From Polynucleobacter sp. MG-Unter2-18 (GTDB lineage Bacteria; Pseudomonadota; Gammaproteobacteria; Burkholderiales; Burkholderiaceae), in contig NZ_CP061302.1 in NCBI RefSeq assembly GCF_018687675.1, positions 1,128,192 to 1,192,191 of the forward strand: 64,000 nucleotides of DNA, read 5' to 3'. Below, piece by piece: positions 55,860 to 64,000 of the stretch. The notes under the pieces were generated by a model. It worked only from the letters and a program-made list of their open reading frames with translations, was not told the origin of the DNA and searched no databases. The translations under genes and the position numbers were made by a program. Position 1 is the first letter of the stretch, and every line of letters begins with the position of its first letter.

Positions 55860-56129
55860 CTACCCCTTACTACGGAGCTTGATTACCAAGATGCTCAGAG
55901 CCAAGGCAAAGGTCAAGGCATTAGCCAAAATCAAGGGCCACTTCTCAATGATGAGACCGTAGATGAGCCACAAACCTACCCCAGCAGTAAATAGGCTATA
56001 CATACCTACCGAGATCCCTGAAAGATCTCGGGTGCGCCAAGATTGAATAGCCTGAGGCAGAAAGGCAATCGTCGTTAAAAATGCAGCGCAGTAGCCAATG
56101 ATCTCAATCTGATGTGGCAGTAAAGTCAT
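55860..56129 (-). CDS. SemiSWEET sugar transporter
   Basis: An 89-residue triple-helix protein of the SemiSWEET family, which works as a dimer for sugar movement across membranes. The start (IEIIGYCAAFLTTIAFLPQAIQSWRTRDLSGIS) has the PQ motif typical of the family, and three hydrophobic helices follow. The stop is about 90 bases before the FAH gene; 4 bases separate its start from the cytochrome gene stop, so the two are co-transcribed. Substrate not predictable. Confidence 0.92.
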   Translation of the reverse strand: MTLLPHQIEIIGYCAAFLTTIAFLPQAIQSWRTRDLSGISVGMYSLFTAGVGLWLIYGLIIEKWPLILANALTFALALSILVIKLRSKG

Positions 56130-56133
56130 GCGC

Positions 56134-56526
56134 TTACGGCTTCTTATTCAGGCTCGCTTTACGCGCTTCAATTTCTTTGTTAATGGCTGCTAGGGTTTTT
56201 GCATCAGGAGTCTTCCAGTTGCCACCGGCCTTATTGACCATATAAACCACTGCCTCTGAGAATCCTTCCACCGTGAGATTGGGATTGCCGCCTTTGGCGG
56301 GCATTCCTCTCACGCCAACATAGCCGTGTGCAGTGAGGGTAACTTGACCTTCGGCAATCAATGGGGCCCACTGAGCTTTATCACCAAACTTAGGAGCCTT
56401 CAGAACGCCAGCGCCATGGCAGGCTGCGCAGACTTGCTTATAAGTACTCTCACCAGGTTCAGCAAAGGCGGCTAATGGGGCGAAAAAACAAGTGGCAAGA
56501 ATAAAGGGGCGAAGGAGCGATTTCAT
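56134..56526 (-). CDS. cytochrome c5-type protein
   Basis: A secreted c-type cytochrome of about 130 residues. Start chosen at ATG 56526, with a normal signal peptide (PFILATCFFAPLAAFA); the frame is open to 56580 but that stretch is not signal-like. The haem motif is CAACH near residue 35 (in VCAACHGAGVLKAPKFGDKAQW) and the axial methionine lies in GVRGMPAKGG. The C-terminal helical tail is Lys/Ala-rich. Partner in the chain is unknown; it is co-transcribed with a SemiSWEET, which is unusual. Confidence 0.9.
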   Translation of the reverse strand: MKSLLRPFILATCFFAPLAAFAEPGESTYKQVCAACHGAGVLKAPKFGDKAQWAPLIAEGQVTLTAHGYVGVRGMPAKGGNPNLTVEGFSEAVVYMVNKAGGNWKTPDAKTLAAINKEIEARKASLNKKP

Positions 56527-56608
56527 GGGAAGCTTCTCTGAGATAAGTGGGTATGACTCATAATTTATCTCATTTTTCAATCGGCGTACTTATTTAGGCT
56601 TGCGCTAG

Positions 56609-57634
56609 TTAAAGCCAACCTGCAATCTGCCGCTTGAGCCCGATCGACTTATAGCCCGGACTAGCGCTGGAAAGAACCCGGATTTTTCGAATCAGTTTTG
56701 CGAAATCGGTATTCAGACTAAGGTCCTTGTTCATGGCAAGAAAGAAGATTTCATCTTTCAATTGAATGAAATCTAGCCCATTCTCCAATGCAATACTTTT
56801 GACACCCATGCCGGCATCTGCTTTTTTGGCCAATATCGCTGTAGCAATTGCGGAGTGGGTGAACTCTTCATTTTCGTAGCCCTTAATGCCCTGCGCATCA
56901 ATACCTTCCTTAGCCAAAATCGTATCCAGTAGCAAACGTGTACCAGATCCTTTTTGGCGGTTAATAAAGCGAACTTTGGTTCTTAGTAAATCTTTAGGAG
57001 AAATAATATTGAGCGGGTTTCCTTTGGCCACCAACAGACCTTGTACACGTTTCATTACGGGGAATATTTGCATCCCCTCTTTTTGCAGTTGCTTGGAAAT
57101 AATCAAGGAACTTTTGGGATCTGAAACGTGGTAACCGGCAATATCAACTTCATAATTTTGCAGTCGCTCCAAAGCCTCACCTGATCCAGCAGTAATGAGT
57201 TCAAAGCCACCAATATTGAGTACCGCCTTTTGAATGATCGGATCACTACTACTAGCAAAGCGCCATTGTTTTTTGGCCTTCACCCTAAATTGGGCAAAGC
57301 CTTCTTCTAGGTGCGACAGGCTGGATTGCCCTAATCGCATCGTCTTTTGATCAAAGTCTTCGGTAAATTGAATCAAGTATCTTGCGTATTCTGATAATTG
57401 AGAGCCGTGCCCCCTCACACGATCCATCAACTTAAATCCTAAGGCCAGCTCTACATCGTTGAGTTTTTGCCAAACATTTCTATAAGAGAGCCCCATTTTT
57501 TTACAGGCAGACATCAGCGTTTTACCGTGATCAATGTCCTTTAATAAGGCAGTTAACCACACCAAATCCACCACAGCTGGATCTTTAGCATTCTTATTTC
57601 CAAATACTAGGGTTGGCCGGATCTGAATTCTCAT
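56609..57634 (-). CDS. ModE-like regulator with periplasmic-binding-like ligand domain
   Basis: An N-terminal helix-turn-helix of the LysR/ModE type (LVWLTALLKDIDHGKTLMSACKKMGLSYRNVWQKLNDVELALGF, residues ~28-75) is joined to a C-terminal PBP-like domain (from ~115) with IISKQLQKEGMQIFPVMKRVQGLLVAKGNP and FINRQKGSGTRLLLD. This one-component architecture senses an oxyanion or a sulphur/molybdenum compound. Start chosen at ATG 57634 (MRIQIRPTLVFG), the longer frame to 57673 running into the divergent operator region. It faces the tupA genes, which it probably controls. Confidence 0.85.
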   Translation of the reverse strand: MRIQIRPTLVFGNKNAKDPAVVDLVWLTALLKDIDHGKTLMSACKKMGLSYRNVWQKLNDVELALGFKLMDRVRGHGSQLSEYARYLIQFTEDFDQKTMRLGQSSLSHLEEGFAQFRVKAKKQWRFASSSDPIIQKAVLNIGGFELITAGSGEALERLQNYEVDIAGYHVSDPKSSLIISKQLQKEGMQIFPVMKRVQGLLVAKGNPLNIISPKDLLRTKVRFINRQKGSGTRLLLDTILAKEGIDAQGIKGYENEEFTHSAIATAILAKKADAGMGVKSIALENGLDFIQLKDEIFFLAMNKDLSLNTDFAKLIRKIRVLSSASPGYKSIGLKRQIAGWL

Positions 57635-57647
57635 ATGTAATTTTTTG

Positions 57648-57669
57648 CATATTAATGTTTTGTAATATG
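57648..57669. promoter_or_regulatory. inverted repeat between the regulator and tupA
   Basis: CATATTA (57648-57654) and TAATATG (57663-57669) are inverted copies, 8 bases apart, in the 75 bp divergent promoter region. Likely operator for the regulator at 56609, by position only. Confidence 0.5.
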
Positions 57670-57709
57670 ACAAATCTTAACCGAACCTACCTTATGGAGC
57701 TCTACTCAA

Positions 57710-58531
57710 ATGAAATTCTCACTGAACCGATTAATGGCAAGCGTCATTACTGCACTGATGCTGATCAGCAGCTCAGCTTACGCACAAGAGAAAAGTATTG
57801 TCCTTTCCTCAACGACCTCCACAGAGCAATCTGGTCTTTTTGGATTTATCTTGCCCATCTTCAAAATGAAGAGCGGGATTGATGTCAAAGTAGTTGCTGT
57901 TGGAACAGGTCAAGCCCTAGACATTGGACGTCGTGGCGATGCAGATGTCGTGTTTGTTCATGACAAACCTGCCGAAGAAAAATTTGTTGCTGAGGGCTTT
58001 GCTACAAAACGTATTGAAGTCATGTACAACGACTTTGTCTTGATTGGACCAAAATCAGATCCAGCCAAAATTGGCGGTGGCAAGGACATCAAAGTCGCAT
58101 TTCAAAAGATCGCTACAGCTCAGGCACCATTCGTATCCCGTGGTGACAAGAGTGGTACACATGCGGCTGAATTGCGTTACTGGAAAGATGCTGCTATCAC
58201 CGTGGCTCCAAGTGCTTGGTACAAAGAAACTGGCTCAGGTATGGGTCCAGCATTAAATACTGCTTCAGCAATGAATGGCTACATCTTGGCCGATCGCGCT
58301 ACTTGGCTTTCATTTAAGAACCGTGGCGATTTAACAATCCTAGTTCAAGGTGACCCAAAGCTATTTAATCAATATGGCGTGATGTTGGTAAGCCCAGCTA
58401 AATTCCCGCATGTGAAAAAAGCTGAAGGCCAAGAATTCATTGATTGGATTACTTCTAAAAATGGCCAAGACGTGATTGCCAGCTATCAAATTGGTGGCGA
58501 ACAACTCTTCTTCCCGAACGCCAAGAAATAA
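57710..58531 (+). CDS. tupA: TupA-like tungstate/molybdate-binding periplasmic protein
   Basis: A solute-binding protein with a signal peptide (LMASVITALMLISSSAYA) and the TupA hallmark start LSSTTSTEQSGLFGFILPIFK, where Ser and Thr side chains bind the oxyanion, plus VFVHDKPAEEKFVAEG, APFVSRGDKSGTHAAELRYW and ILADRATWLSFKNRGDL. 273 residues. The ATG at 57710 follows GGAG by ten bases. It ends on the start of the next gene. Tungstate is the best guess because TTSTEQSGLF is typical of TupA; molybdate is possible. Confidence 0.88.
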   Translation: MKFSLNRLMASVITALMLISSSAYAQEKSIVLSSTTSTEQSGLFGFILPIFKMKSGIDVKVVAVGTGQALDIGRRGDADVVFVHDKPAEEKFVAEGFATKRIEVMYNDFVLIGPKSDPAKIGGGKDIKVAFQKIATAQAPFVSRGDKSGTHAAELRYWKDAAITVAPSAWYKETGSGMGPALNTASAMNGYILADRATWLSFKNRGDLTILVQGDPKLFNQYGVMLVSPAKFPHVKKAEGQEFIDWITSKNGQDVIASYQIGGEQLFFPNAKK

Positions 58532-59412
58532 TGCATATGAAATATCCACATCTATTTACTAGCACCCTACTCACCACTTTGCTATTGGGACTTGGAATGC
58601 AAACATCGACAGCGCAATCCACTCTGCCAAAAGTAGAAGCTACTTATGGTCAAGGTGCTAAGAGCTTTAAATTAGCCACTGGTAGCCCTGGTGAGCTGGG
58701 TTTACTACAACAACTTGGTGAGGCCTTTGATAAAAAAGAAGGTGCGCGCTTGGTGTGGATTAAGGCAGGAAGCGGCGCCTCCCTCAATTTGCTGAAAACG
58801 AAGCAAGTTGACATGATCATGGTGCATGCACCAGATGGGGTTAATAAGGCAATTGCTGAAGGATGGGCAACTGGTAGAACGCTGATTGGATCTAATGAGT
58901 TTTATATAGTGGGCCCCAAAGCCGATAAGGCCAAGATCCAATCTGCAAGTAGTGGTGCAGATGCTTATACAAAGATTGCGAAGACCCAAGCCAACTTTAT
59001 CTCTCGAGGTGATAAATCGGGTACGCACCAAAAAGAAATGGATATTTGGAAAAAAGCGGGGGTCGTGCCAGAGGGTAATTGGTATATCGTGACTAATGAC
59101 TTTATGACGGCATCACTCAAAAGAGCGAATGCAGATAAAGCGTATTTCATGACAGATAGCAGCACTTGGGTGGCGGAGAAAAATATCGCTCCTGAGTTGC
59201 AAATTCTGTATCGAGGTGACCCTTACTTAGTCAATACCTATGATGCTTTAGTAGCACCTGTAGGTGCAACTGAAAATCGCGATATTGCCGCTAAGTTCAT
59301 TCAGTTTGTAGCATCTGATGAAGGTCAGACCATCATTCGCAATTATGGAAAAGCTCAGTACAAAGAAGCCCTCTACAATGATGCCGTCTACGCCAAACAA
59401 TACGTCCAATAG
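58531..59412 (+). CDS. second TupA-like binding protein
   Basis: A 293-residue paralogue with a signal peptide (LFTSTLLTTLLLGLGMQTSTAQ). It keeps the second half of the TupA pattern (DMIMVHAPDGVNKAIAEGW, QANFISRGDKSGTHQKEMDIWKK, FMTDSSTWVAEKN) but the N-terminal oxyanion motif is replaced by KLATGSPGELGLLQQLGEAFDKKEGA, so it may bind something else. The start overlaps the previous stop by one base; ATG 58537 is possible. It follows tupA directly and is in turn followed by a Mop protein. Confidence 0.85.
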   Translation: MHMKYPHLFTSTLLTTLLLGLGMQTSTAQSTLPKVEATYGQGAKSFKLATGSPGELGLLQQLGEAFDKKEGARLVWIKAGSGASLNLLKTKQVDMIMVHAPDGVNKAIAEGWATGRTLIGSNEFYIVGPKADKAKIQSASSGADAYTKIAKTQANFISRGDKSGTHQKEMDIWKKAGVVPEGNWYIVTNDFMTASLKRANADKAYFMTDSSTWVAEKNIAPELQILYRGDPYLVNTYDALVAPVGATENRDIAAKFIQFVASDEGQTIIRNYGKAQYKEALYNDAVYAKQYVQ

Positions 59413-59420
59413 GAGAAATC

Positions 59421-59645
59421 ATGGAACTTAAAGTCAAACTCAGCGCACGCAATACTCTTAGCGGAAAAGTAGTTGAACTCAAAATGGGTCAAACTACCTC
59501 TCACGTTAAATTAGATATCGGTGCTGGCCATATTGTTACCGCCTCCATTACCAATGAGGCAGTCGACGAGTTAAATCTCAAGGTTGGAGATCAAGCTTGG
59601 GCGGTCATTAAAGCCTCTGATGTCATGATTGCTAAAGACGCTTAA
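59421..59645 (+). CDS. molybdopterin/tungsten-binding Mop (TOBE) protein
   Basis: A 74-residue stand-alone TOBE/Mop domain (LSARNTLSGKVVELKMGQTTSHVKLDIGAGHIVTASITNEAVDELNLKVGDQAWAVIKASDVMI), a family that binds molybdate or tungstate as a hexamer for storage or transport. GGAG precedes the ATG at 59421, and it lies 8 bases after the previous stop. It is the third gene of the tupA unit, which supports an oxyanion role for the two binding proteins. Confidence 0.93.
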   Translation: MELKVKLSARNTLSGKVVELKMGQTTSHVKLDIGAGHIVTASITNEAVDELNLKVGDQAWAVIKASDVMIAKDA

Positions 59646-59662
59646 GTGATTAGCTGCTACGC

Positions 59663-59687
59663 AAAAGGCCCGCATTGCGGGCCTTTT
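59663..59687 (+). terminator. rho-independent terminator after the Mop gene
   Basis: AAAAGGCCCGC pairs with GCGGGCCTTTT across a 3-base ATT loop and is followed by a T-run, 18 bases after the stop codon. The T/A symmetry would also work for the convergent gene. Confidence 0.92.
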
Positions 59688-59734
59688 TGTTTACTTCATC
59701 AGCACTAAGTCATGCTGAATCCATTATTGAATGC

Positions 59735-60316
59735 TTACTTCTTTGGTGTTACGAACCCAATTGCTGTGTCGTCAACGAACTCAACCATGACGTCATCACC
59801 AGCCTTGAATTTCTCAAGACCTAAGACACTTTGATCCACTTTCACTCTTTGCTTCTCACCTGATGGCAATGTGAATGTCACAACACGAGTTTTTGCATCG
59901 ATAGTGCTAATTTTGACGGTTGCATACACAGTGTCAGTGGTCTCTTCAAATGGCTTAGCTGAACCTTTGCCAGAGATGACGACAGCGCGGACACCTGAAA
60001 CGCCAGGCTTGGCATCCTTAGGAGCGGCAACTAAACCAACTGCAATCGCTTGAGCGTGCTCAACCACAAACAGATCGCCCTTCTTCACTTTATCCAAATC
60101 ATTGACTTGCTTGGATACATTCATTTGGGCCAAGTTACCGTTAGCGTCTTTCAGCACTACGATGCGCTTCTTTACGTCGACTGAATCAACAGTAGCAGTT
60201 AATACAACTGCTTCGGCTGCCAAAGGCAACATTTTTGCTGGTGCTTGAGCAAATACTGAGCCTGCAACAACTAAACCGAGTGAGGCAACTAATGTAGCTA
60301 GTAAAGATTTCTTCAA
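59735..60316 (-). CDS. uncharacterised secreted protein
   Basis: No family recognised. A 193-residue protein with a cleavable signal peptide (LLATLVASLGLVVAGSVFA) and a Val/Asp/Lys-rich beta-type mature part, in which two copies of a related segment appear: LTATVDSVDVKKRIVVLKDANGNLAQMNVSKQVNDLDKVKKGDLFVVEH and VYATVKISTIDAKTRVVTFTLPSGEKQRVKVDQSVLGLEKFKAGDDVMVEF. The repeated pattern suggests two small beta-barrel domains in the periplasm. AGGAG is upstream of the ATG. Function unknown. Confidence 0.8.
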   Translation of the reverse strand: MKKSLLATLVASLGLVVAGSVFAQAPAKMLPLAAEAVVLTATVDSVDVKKRIVVLKDANGNLAQMNVSKQVNDLDKVKKGDLFVVEHAQAIAVGLVAAPKDAKPGVSGVRAVVISGKGSAKPFEETTDTVYATVKISTIDAKTRVVTFTLPSGEKQRVKVDQSVLGLEKFKAGDDVMVEFVDDTAIGFVTPKK

Positions 60317-60457
60317 AATAACTCCTAAATAAAGGTTTTAAGGGGCAATGCTAAGCAAAGCCACTAATCCATTCTAACCATGAAGTGAGTTACTTTTAAG
60401 TCTTAGCAACCATATTTACACCTTTAATGGGTGCAATTTGCTACATTGGAAGCGTTT

Positions 60458-60904
60458 ATGACTCATTTGCAGATGCCCATCGTGATCCTGATTAAAACCT
60501 GGCAGGATGCCAAGTTGGATGCTTACTCCATTCGAAAGCGCGTCTTTATCGAGGAGCAAGGGGTTCCAGAAGAGATGGAGCTAGATGAATTCGACCTGAA
60601 TGCTCAGCATGCACTTGCCTATGCAGACTCAGAATGCATAGGCACAGCTCGCCTAGTTACTCTAGCCGGTAATCGTGGAAGAATTGGACGTATGGCGATA
60701 CTGCCAAAGCATCGAGGGGACGGCATTGGTAAACAACTACTGGGGGCTTTACTAAAAGCATGTCAATCTCAGGGTATTGAGCAAATAGAGCTGCATGCCC
60801 AAGTAACAGTGATCCCGTTTTACGAGCAATTTGGGTTTATTGCCCAAGGTGATATTTATGACGAAGCCGGCATTCCACATCGCGATATGATTCTACGTAT
60901 CTAA
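60458..60904 (+). CDS. GNAT family N-acetyltransferase (ElaA-like)
   Basis: A 148-residue acetyltransferase. Start chosen at ATG 60458 with GGAAG 6 bases upstream. The motif A region is GRIGRMAILPKHRGDGIGKQLLGALL, with the start YSIRKRVFIEEQGVPEEMELDEFDLNAQHALAY typical of the ElaA/YitI type. The acceptor is unknown. It runs into the thioesterase gene with a 10 base gap and may share its transcript. Confidence 0.9.
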   Translation: MTHLQMPIVILIKTWQDAKLDAYSIRKRVFIEEQGVPEEMELDEFDLNAQHALAYADSECIGTARLVTLAGNRGRIGRMAILPKHRGDGIGKQLLGALLKACQSQGIEQIELHAQVTVIPFYEQFGFIAQGDIYDEAGIPHRDMILRI

Positions 60905-60914
60905 TAGTATTGAA

Positions 60915-61340
60915 ATGATCATGACTCAAACTAATCACCCTCCTTTTCTTTTTCGCGTTTGCTACTCTGATACCGATGCAGCAGGCTTTGTGTATCACGC
61001 CCGTTATTTAGAGATCTTTGAGCGCAGTCGCTCGGAGTGGCTTCAGCAACGAGGTTTAAGTCCAACAAAATTGGTGAATGAGTTTGGCATTCTTCTTCCC
61101 GTTCGAGAGCTCACGATGAACTTTCATAGACCAGGACGCTTAGATGATCTTTTAAGTATTGATCAGCTGATTGAGCATCGTGGTCGCACTCAAATTGCAG
61201 TAAAACAAACTGCCAAACGAATTGTTGCGGATAGCGAGCCCGAGCTGATTGCCAGCGCTGTTCTTCATATTGTTTGTGTTGATACTACCACCCTTAAACC
61301 TAAGGGCCTTCCTGATTGGCTGTTTGCAGCTGATCAATAA
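60915..61340 (+). CDS. YbgC-like acyl-CoA thioesterase
   Basis: A hot-dog-fold thioesterase of 141 residues. The family signature is RVCYSDTDAAGFVYHARYLEIFERSRSEWLQQRGL, with the catalytic Asp and the Y-x-N/H-x-R-Y-x-E-x-F pattern of YbgC. It hydrolyses short-chain acyl-CoA. The beginning has two possible starts, ATG 60915 and ATG 60921. Follows the GNAT gene. In other proteobacteria ybgC belongs to the tol-pal operon, which is not seen here. Confidence 0.93.
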   Translation: MIMTQTNHPPFLFRVCYSDTDAAGFVYHARYLEIFERSRSEWLQQRGLSPTKLVNEFGILLPVRELTMNFHRPGRLDDLLSIDQLIEHRGRTQIAVKQTAKRIVADSEPELIASAVLHIVCVDTTTLKPKGLPDWLFAADQ

Positions 61341-61361
61341 GACTTCAATTTAGGAGCACGT

Positions 61362-61940
61362 ATGCAAGAAGGAAAATTACTGAGCTTTGTAAAAGGTCTC
61401 GCAACACTACTTGAAACTAATCCGAGTGAAGAGATCATTTTCTCCAAAGGTAAAAAACTCTTAGAAAACTTAATCCAGTCTGATGACTGGCTGTCAGAAG
61501 AGTTCTGTCAACCACACCCACAGTATTATCAGCAATACTTGCTGTATGCAGATCCATTAGATCGCTTTTCTGTAGTGAGCTTTGTATGGGGCCCTGGTCA
61601 AAAGACGCCGCTGCATAACCACACCGTCTGGGGAATGATTGGTCAGCTACGAGGGCAAGAACGTAGTGCCGACTATTACCGCCAGCCTGATGGCAGCTAT
61701 CAAGCCGATCAGTCTTTCATTTGCAATCCAGGTCAAGTAGTCACTGTATCTCCCAATACACATGACATTCATGTAGTGGAGAACGCCTTGAGCGACCAAA
61801 CCTCTATTAGCATCCATGTTTATGGTGGCAACATTGGCCGTATCGAACGAGCTGTATTTGATCCGTCTACAGGTTCAGAAAAATTATTTATCTCGGGGTA
61901 TGCCAATTCTGTAACGCCAAATCTTTGGAATGCAGCCTGA
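61362..61940 (+). CDS. cysteine dioxygenase / thiol dioxygenase-like protein
   Basis: A cupin iron enzyme of the cysteine dioxygenase type I family, which oxidises a thiol to a sulphinate with O2. Iron ligands are His85 and His87 (PLHNHTVWGMIGQLRG) and His137 (NTHDIHVVENA). The family covers cysteine and 3-mercaptopropionate dioxygenases; the substrate cannot be told apart here. GGAG is just upstream of the ATG. Length 192 is typical. Confidence 0.9.
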   Translation: MQEGKLLSFVKGLATLLETNPSEEIIFSKGKKLLENLIQSDDWLSEEFCQPHPQYYQQYLLYADPLDRFSVVSFVWGPGQKTPLHNHTVWGMIGQLRGQERSADYYRQPDGSYQADQSFICNPGQVVTVSPNTHDIHVVENALSDQTSISIHVYGGNIGRIERAVFDPSTGSEKLFISGYANSVTPNLWNAA

Positions 61941-62047
61941 TAGCTTAAAATAGCAACTCTTTCTGCAAACACTGCAAGTGTGGCAGCTCACCCCATTGGC
62001 CGGGATAGTCGTTTAATTGAATACGGGCCAATATTTATTTGGCTCCT

Positions 62048-63331
62048 ATGTTATTTACAGATCTTGGTTTATCAGAACCCATTCTTCGCGCGATTAGCGA
62101 GGAAGGCTATACCAGCCCTACCCCTATTCAAGAAAAATCAATCCCCGCCGTATTGAAGGGTGGAGATTTACTTGCCGCCGCTCAAACTGGTACCGGTAAA
62201 ACTGCCGGCTTTACCCTGCCGATTCTCCAGCGCTTAAGCAGTACGGCTAAGACCAGTGGCAAGCGTCAATTACGTGTATTGATTTTGACCCCCACCCGCG
62301 AACTAGCTGCTCAGGTTCAAGAATCCGTCGTTACCTACGGCAAATACACTGGTCTTAAATCGACTGTTATTTTTGGCGGCGTCGGCGCTAATCCCCAAAT
62401 CAAAGCCATTGCTGCAGGGCTCGATATTTTGGTGGCAACACCAGGTCGCTTGCTCGACTTAATGTCACAGAACTGTGTCTCACTAGCCAATATTGAAATT
62501 CTGGTACTTGATGAAGCAGATCGCATGTTGGATATGGGCTTCTTGCGGGACATTAAAAAGATCCTAGCAGTATTACCAAAGCAACGGCAGAACTTATTAT
62601 TTTCAGCGACCTTCTCTACTGAGATCAAAGCATTAGCTGATGGCTTACTGAATTCACCAGCATTAATTGAAGTAGCGCGAAGCAATAGCACCAATGACGC
62701 TATTGCCCAACTCATCCACCCAGTAGACAGAAATCAAAAACACCCTTTGTTAGCCCATCTGATTAAATCCAATCAGTGGCAGCAGGTTCTGGTGTTTACT
62801 CGCACTAAACATGGCGCCAATAAATTGGTTACTCAGCTTGAGAAAGATAGCATTACCGCCATGGCTATCCATGGCAATAAGAGTCAGAGTGCTCGTACCA
62901 AAGCTTTAGCAGAATTTAAAGATGGGAAAATCACTGTCTTAGTCGCTACTGATATTGCAGCAAGAGGTATCGATATTGATCAACTACCCCACGTTGTGAA
63001 CTACGACCTGCCAAATGTCTCTGAGGATTATGTTCACCGCATCGGTAGAACCGGCAGAGCTGGCTCAAACGGGGTTGCGGTTTCTTTAGTCTGCGTTGAC
63101 GAACATCAGATGCTCCGAGATATTGAAAAATTGATCAAGCAAAAGCTGCCGCAAGAAGTGATCGCTGGATTTGAACCCGATCCAAATGCCGTAGCGCAAC
63201 CAATCCAATTAAGAAGCCAGCAACACCAGCAATCCAGAAAACCTCGACCAGGTAATACTGGTGGTGGTAACGGCGGAGCCAGGCCTCCAGCTAAACGCAG
63301 TAGCCCACCCAAACGCAGCTTTAATCGATAA
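62048..63331 (+). CDS. rhlE: DEAD-box RNA helicase (RhlE-like)
   Basis: An ATP-dependent RNA helicase with all core motifs: Q motif [74 protein letters not shown] and [10 protein letters not shown]. The C-terminal tail is Gln/Pro/Gly-rich and basic ([12 protein letters not shown] ... [12 protein letters not shown]), typical of RhlE-like enzymes. The start at ATG 62048 is preferred over a TTG at 62039. About 427 residues. Function in ribosome assembly or RNA decay is inferred from the family. Confidence 0.94.
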   Translation: MLFTDLGLSEPILRAISEEGYTSPTPIQEKSIPAVLKGGDLLAAAQTGTGKTAGFTLPILQRLSSTAKTSGKRQLRVLILTPTRELAAQVQESVVTYGKYTGLKSTVIFGGVGANPQIKAIAAGLDILVATPGRLLDLMSQNCVSLANIEILVLDEADRMLDMGFLRDIKKILAVLPKQRQNLLFSATFSTEIKALADGLLNSPALIEVARSNSTNDAIAQLIHPVDRNQKHPLLAHLIKSNQWQQVLVFTRTKHGANKLVTQLEKDSITAMAIHGNKSQSARTKALAEFKDGKITVLVATDIAARGIDIDQLPHVVNYDLPNVSEDYVHRIGRTGRAGSNGVAVSLVCVDEHQMLRDIEKLIKQKLPQEVIAGFEPDPNAVAQPIQLRSQQHQQSRKPRPGNTGGGNGGARPPAKRSSPPKRSFNR

Positions 63332-63370
63332 CTGCAGGCCATGAGACGGGCTGCATTTAAGAGCCCATTC

Positions 63371-64000
63371 TCAATCTAGCTTGAGATTAAATACGCTAGA
63401 AAAGTCGAGTTGCCCATTGCCGGCTTGACTATGGACTTCGTAGAGTTTGCGGGATAACTCTCCGAGTGGAACGCCCTCATCTAAATCACTTGCATTTTCA
63501 GTGGCTAAGCCAAGATCTTTTAGCATCAAATCTACGCCAAAGCCACCCGCATAGCCTTTTGAAGATGGCACGCTATCCATGACCCCAGGACAAGGGTTGT
63601 AGAGCTCTAACACCCAGTTACGCCCAGAGCTCTTAGACATGATGTCGGAGAGTACCTTTGGGTCCATGCCATTAGCAATGCCCAGGCGCAATGCCTCGCT
63701 CGTGCCAAGCATCTGAATACCCAAGAGCATGTTGTTGCAGACCTTCACAGTTTGGCCGCTACCGCTTGTACCTGCATGAAAGATATTCTTACCCATCTTC
63801 TCTAGCAATGGTCGAGCACGATCAACATCTACGGCATCTCCACCGACCATAAAGGTCAAGGTTCCAGCCTGAGCACCAGCGGTTCCTCCAGATACGGGTG
63901 CATCAATCATGGCAAAGCCTTTGGCTTTTGCTTGGGCAGCGACAGCTTGCGATACCTTCGGAGAAATCGTCGAGCAGTCAATGAGTAAGGCCTTGGGATT
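63371..64000 (-). CDS. mmsB: 3-hydroxyisobutyrate dehydrogenase family (5' part beyond window)
   Basis: A member of the beta-hydroxyacid dehydrogenase family, related to MmsB of valine breakdown and to tartronate-semialdehyde reductase. The visible C-terminal two thirds has LLIDCSTISPKVSQ, then IDAPVSGGTAGAQAGTLTFMVGG, the catalytic Lys region GSGQTVKVCNNMLLG, and the end LGLATENASDLDEGVPLGELSRKLYE. The frame is open to position 64000, so the N-terminal Rossmann part lies outside. The ATG at 63910 is internal and not the start. Valine degradation is the best guess. Confidence 0.9.
   Translation of the reverse strand, partial: NPKALLIDCSTISPKVSQAVAAQAKAKGFAMIDAPVSGGTAGAQAGTLTFMVGGDAVDVDRARPLLEKMGKNIFHAGTSGSGQTVKVCNNMLLGIQMLGTSEALRLGIANGMDPKVLSDIMSKSSGRNWVLELYNPCPGVMDSVPSSKGYAGGFGVDLMLKDLGLATENASDLDEGVPLGELSRKLYEVHSQAGNGQLDFSSVFNLKLD

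Overview
This window looks like chromosomal DNA of a free-living betaproteobacterium of the family Burkholderiaceae, most probably Polynucleobacter or a close relative. The reasons are the gene order ndk-rlmN-ispG-hisS-yfgM-bamB-der-hfq-hflX-hflK, a small 4.5S SRP RNA next to dnaX-ybaB-recR, protein sequences typical of the family, moderate G+C by eye, and very tight packing with many 4-8 bp gene overlaps. The genus is an inference. No rRNA, tRNA, insertion sequence, prophage or CRISPR array was seen.

Layout. (1) 1-10405, minus strand: a housekeeping run for nucleotide metabolism, rRNA/tRNA modification, isoprenoid synthesis, histidyl-tRNA charging, outer-membrane assembly, ribosome assembly, Hfq and the HflX/HflK quality-control proteins. 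(2) 10700-12240, plus: a Bax-inhibitor-1 membrane protein and a HigB/HigA-like toxin-antitoxin pair. (3) 12308-16813, minus: surE-pcm-nlpD-exonuclease-rlmD, with no rpoS where many relatives carry it. (4) 16839-24320, minus: a tripartite heavy-metal RND efflux system and an OprB-type porin. (5) 24404-27190: recR-ybaB-dnaX and the SRP RNA. (6) 27239-39208: an accessory stretch with several very short genes, a bactofilin, an HD phosphohydrolase, two BrnT/BrnA toxin-antitoxin pairs with palindromic operators, a two-voltage-sensor ion channel with a partner membrane protein, an exonuclease, and an SOS-controlled umuDC operon with a near-consensus LexA box. (7) 39217-45704, minus: an AddAB-type helicase-nuclease for double-strand break repair. 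(8) 45823-51348, plus: trxA, rho, rpmE2, a GT39-like glycosyltransferase and a MATE exporter. (9) 51364-56526, mostly minus: Gly-rich envelope proteins, a Bug-family binding protein, dsbB with its DUF5993 partner, acyl-CoA and fumarylacetoacetate-type enzymes, a SemiSWEET and a cytochrome c. (10) 56609-59645: a tungstate/molybdate locus with a ModE-like regulator, two TupA-like binding proteins and a Mop protein, but no permease or ATPase. (11) 59735-64000: small metabolic genes, a cysteine-dioxygenase-like enzyme, an RhlE-type RNA helicase and the edge of a 3-hydroxyisobutyrate dehydrogenase.

The most interesting parts are the channel whose voltage-sensor module is repeated at an exact 150-residue period with only one pore; a set of 43-56 codon genes, two of them with excellent ribosome binding sites; the nested inverted repeats before the bactofilin unit; and the transporter-less tungstate locus. 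All calls come from reading the sequence; no database search was run.
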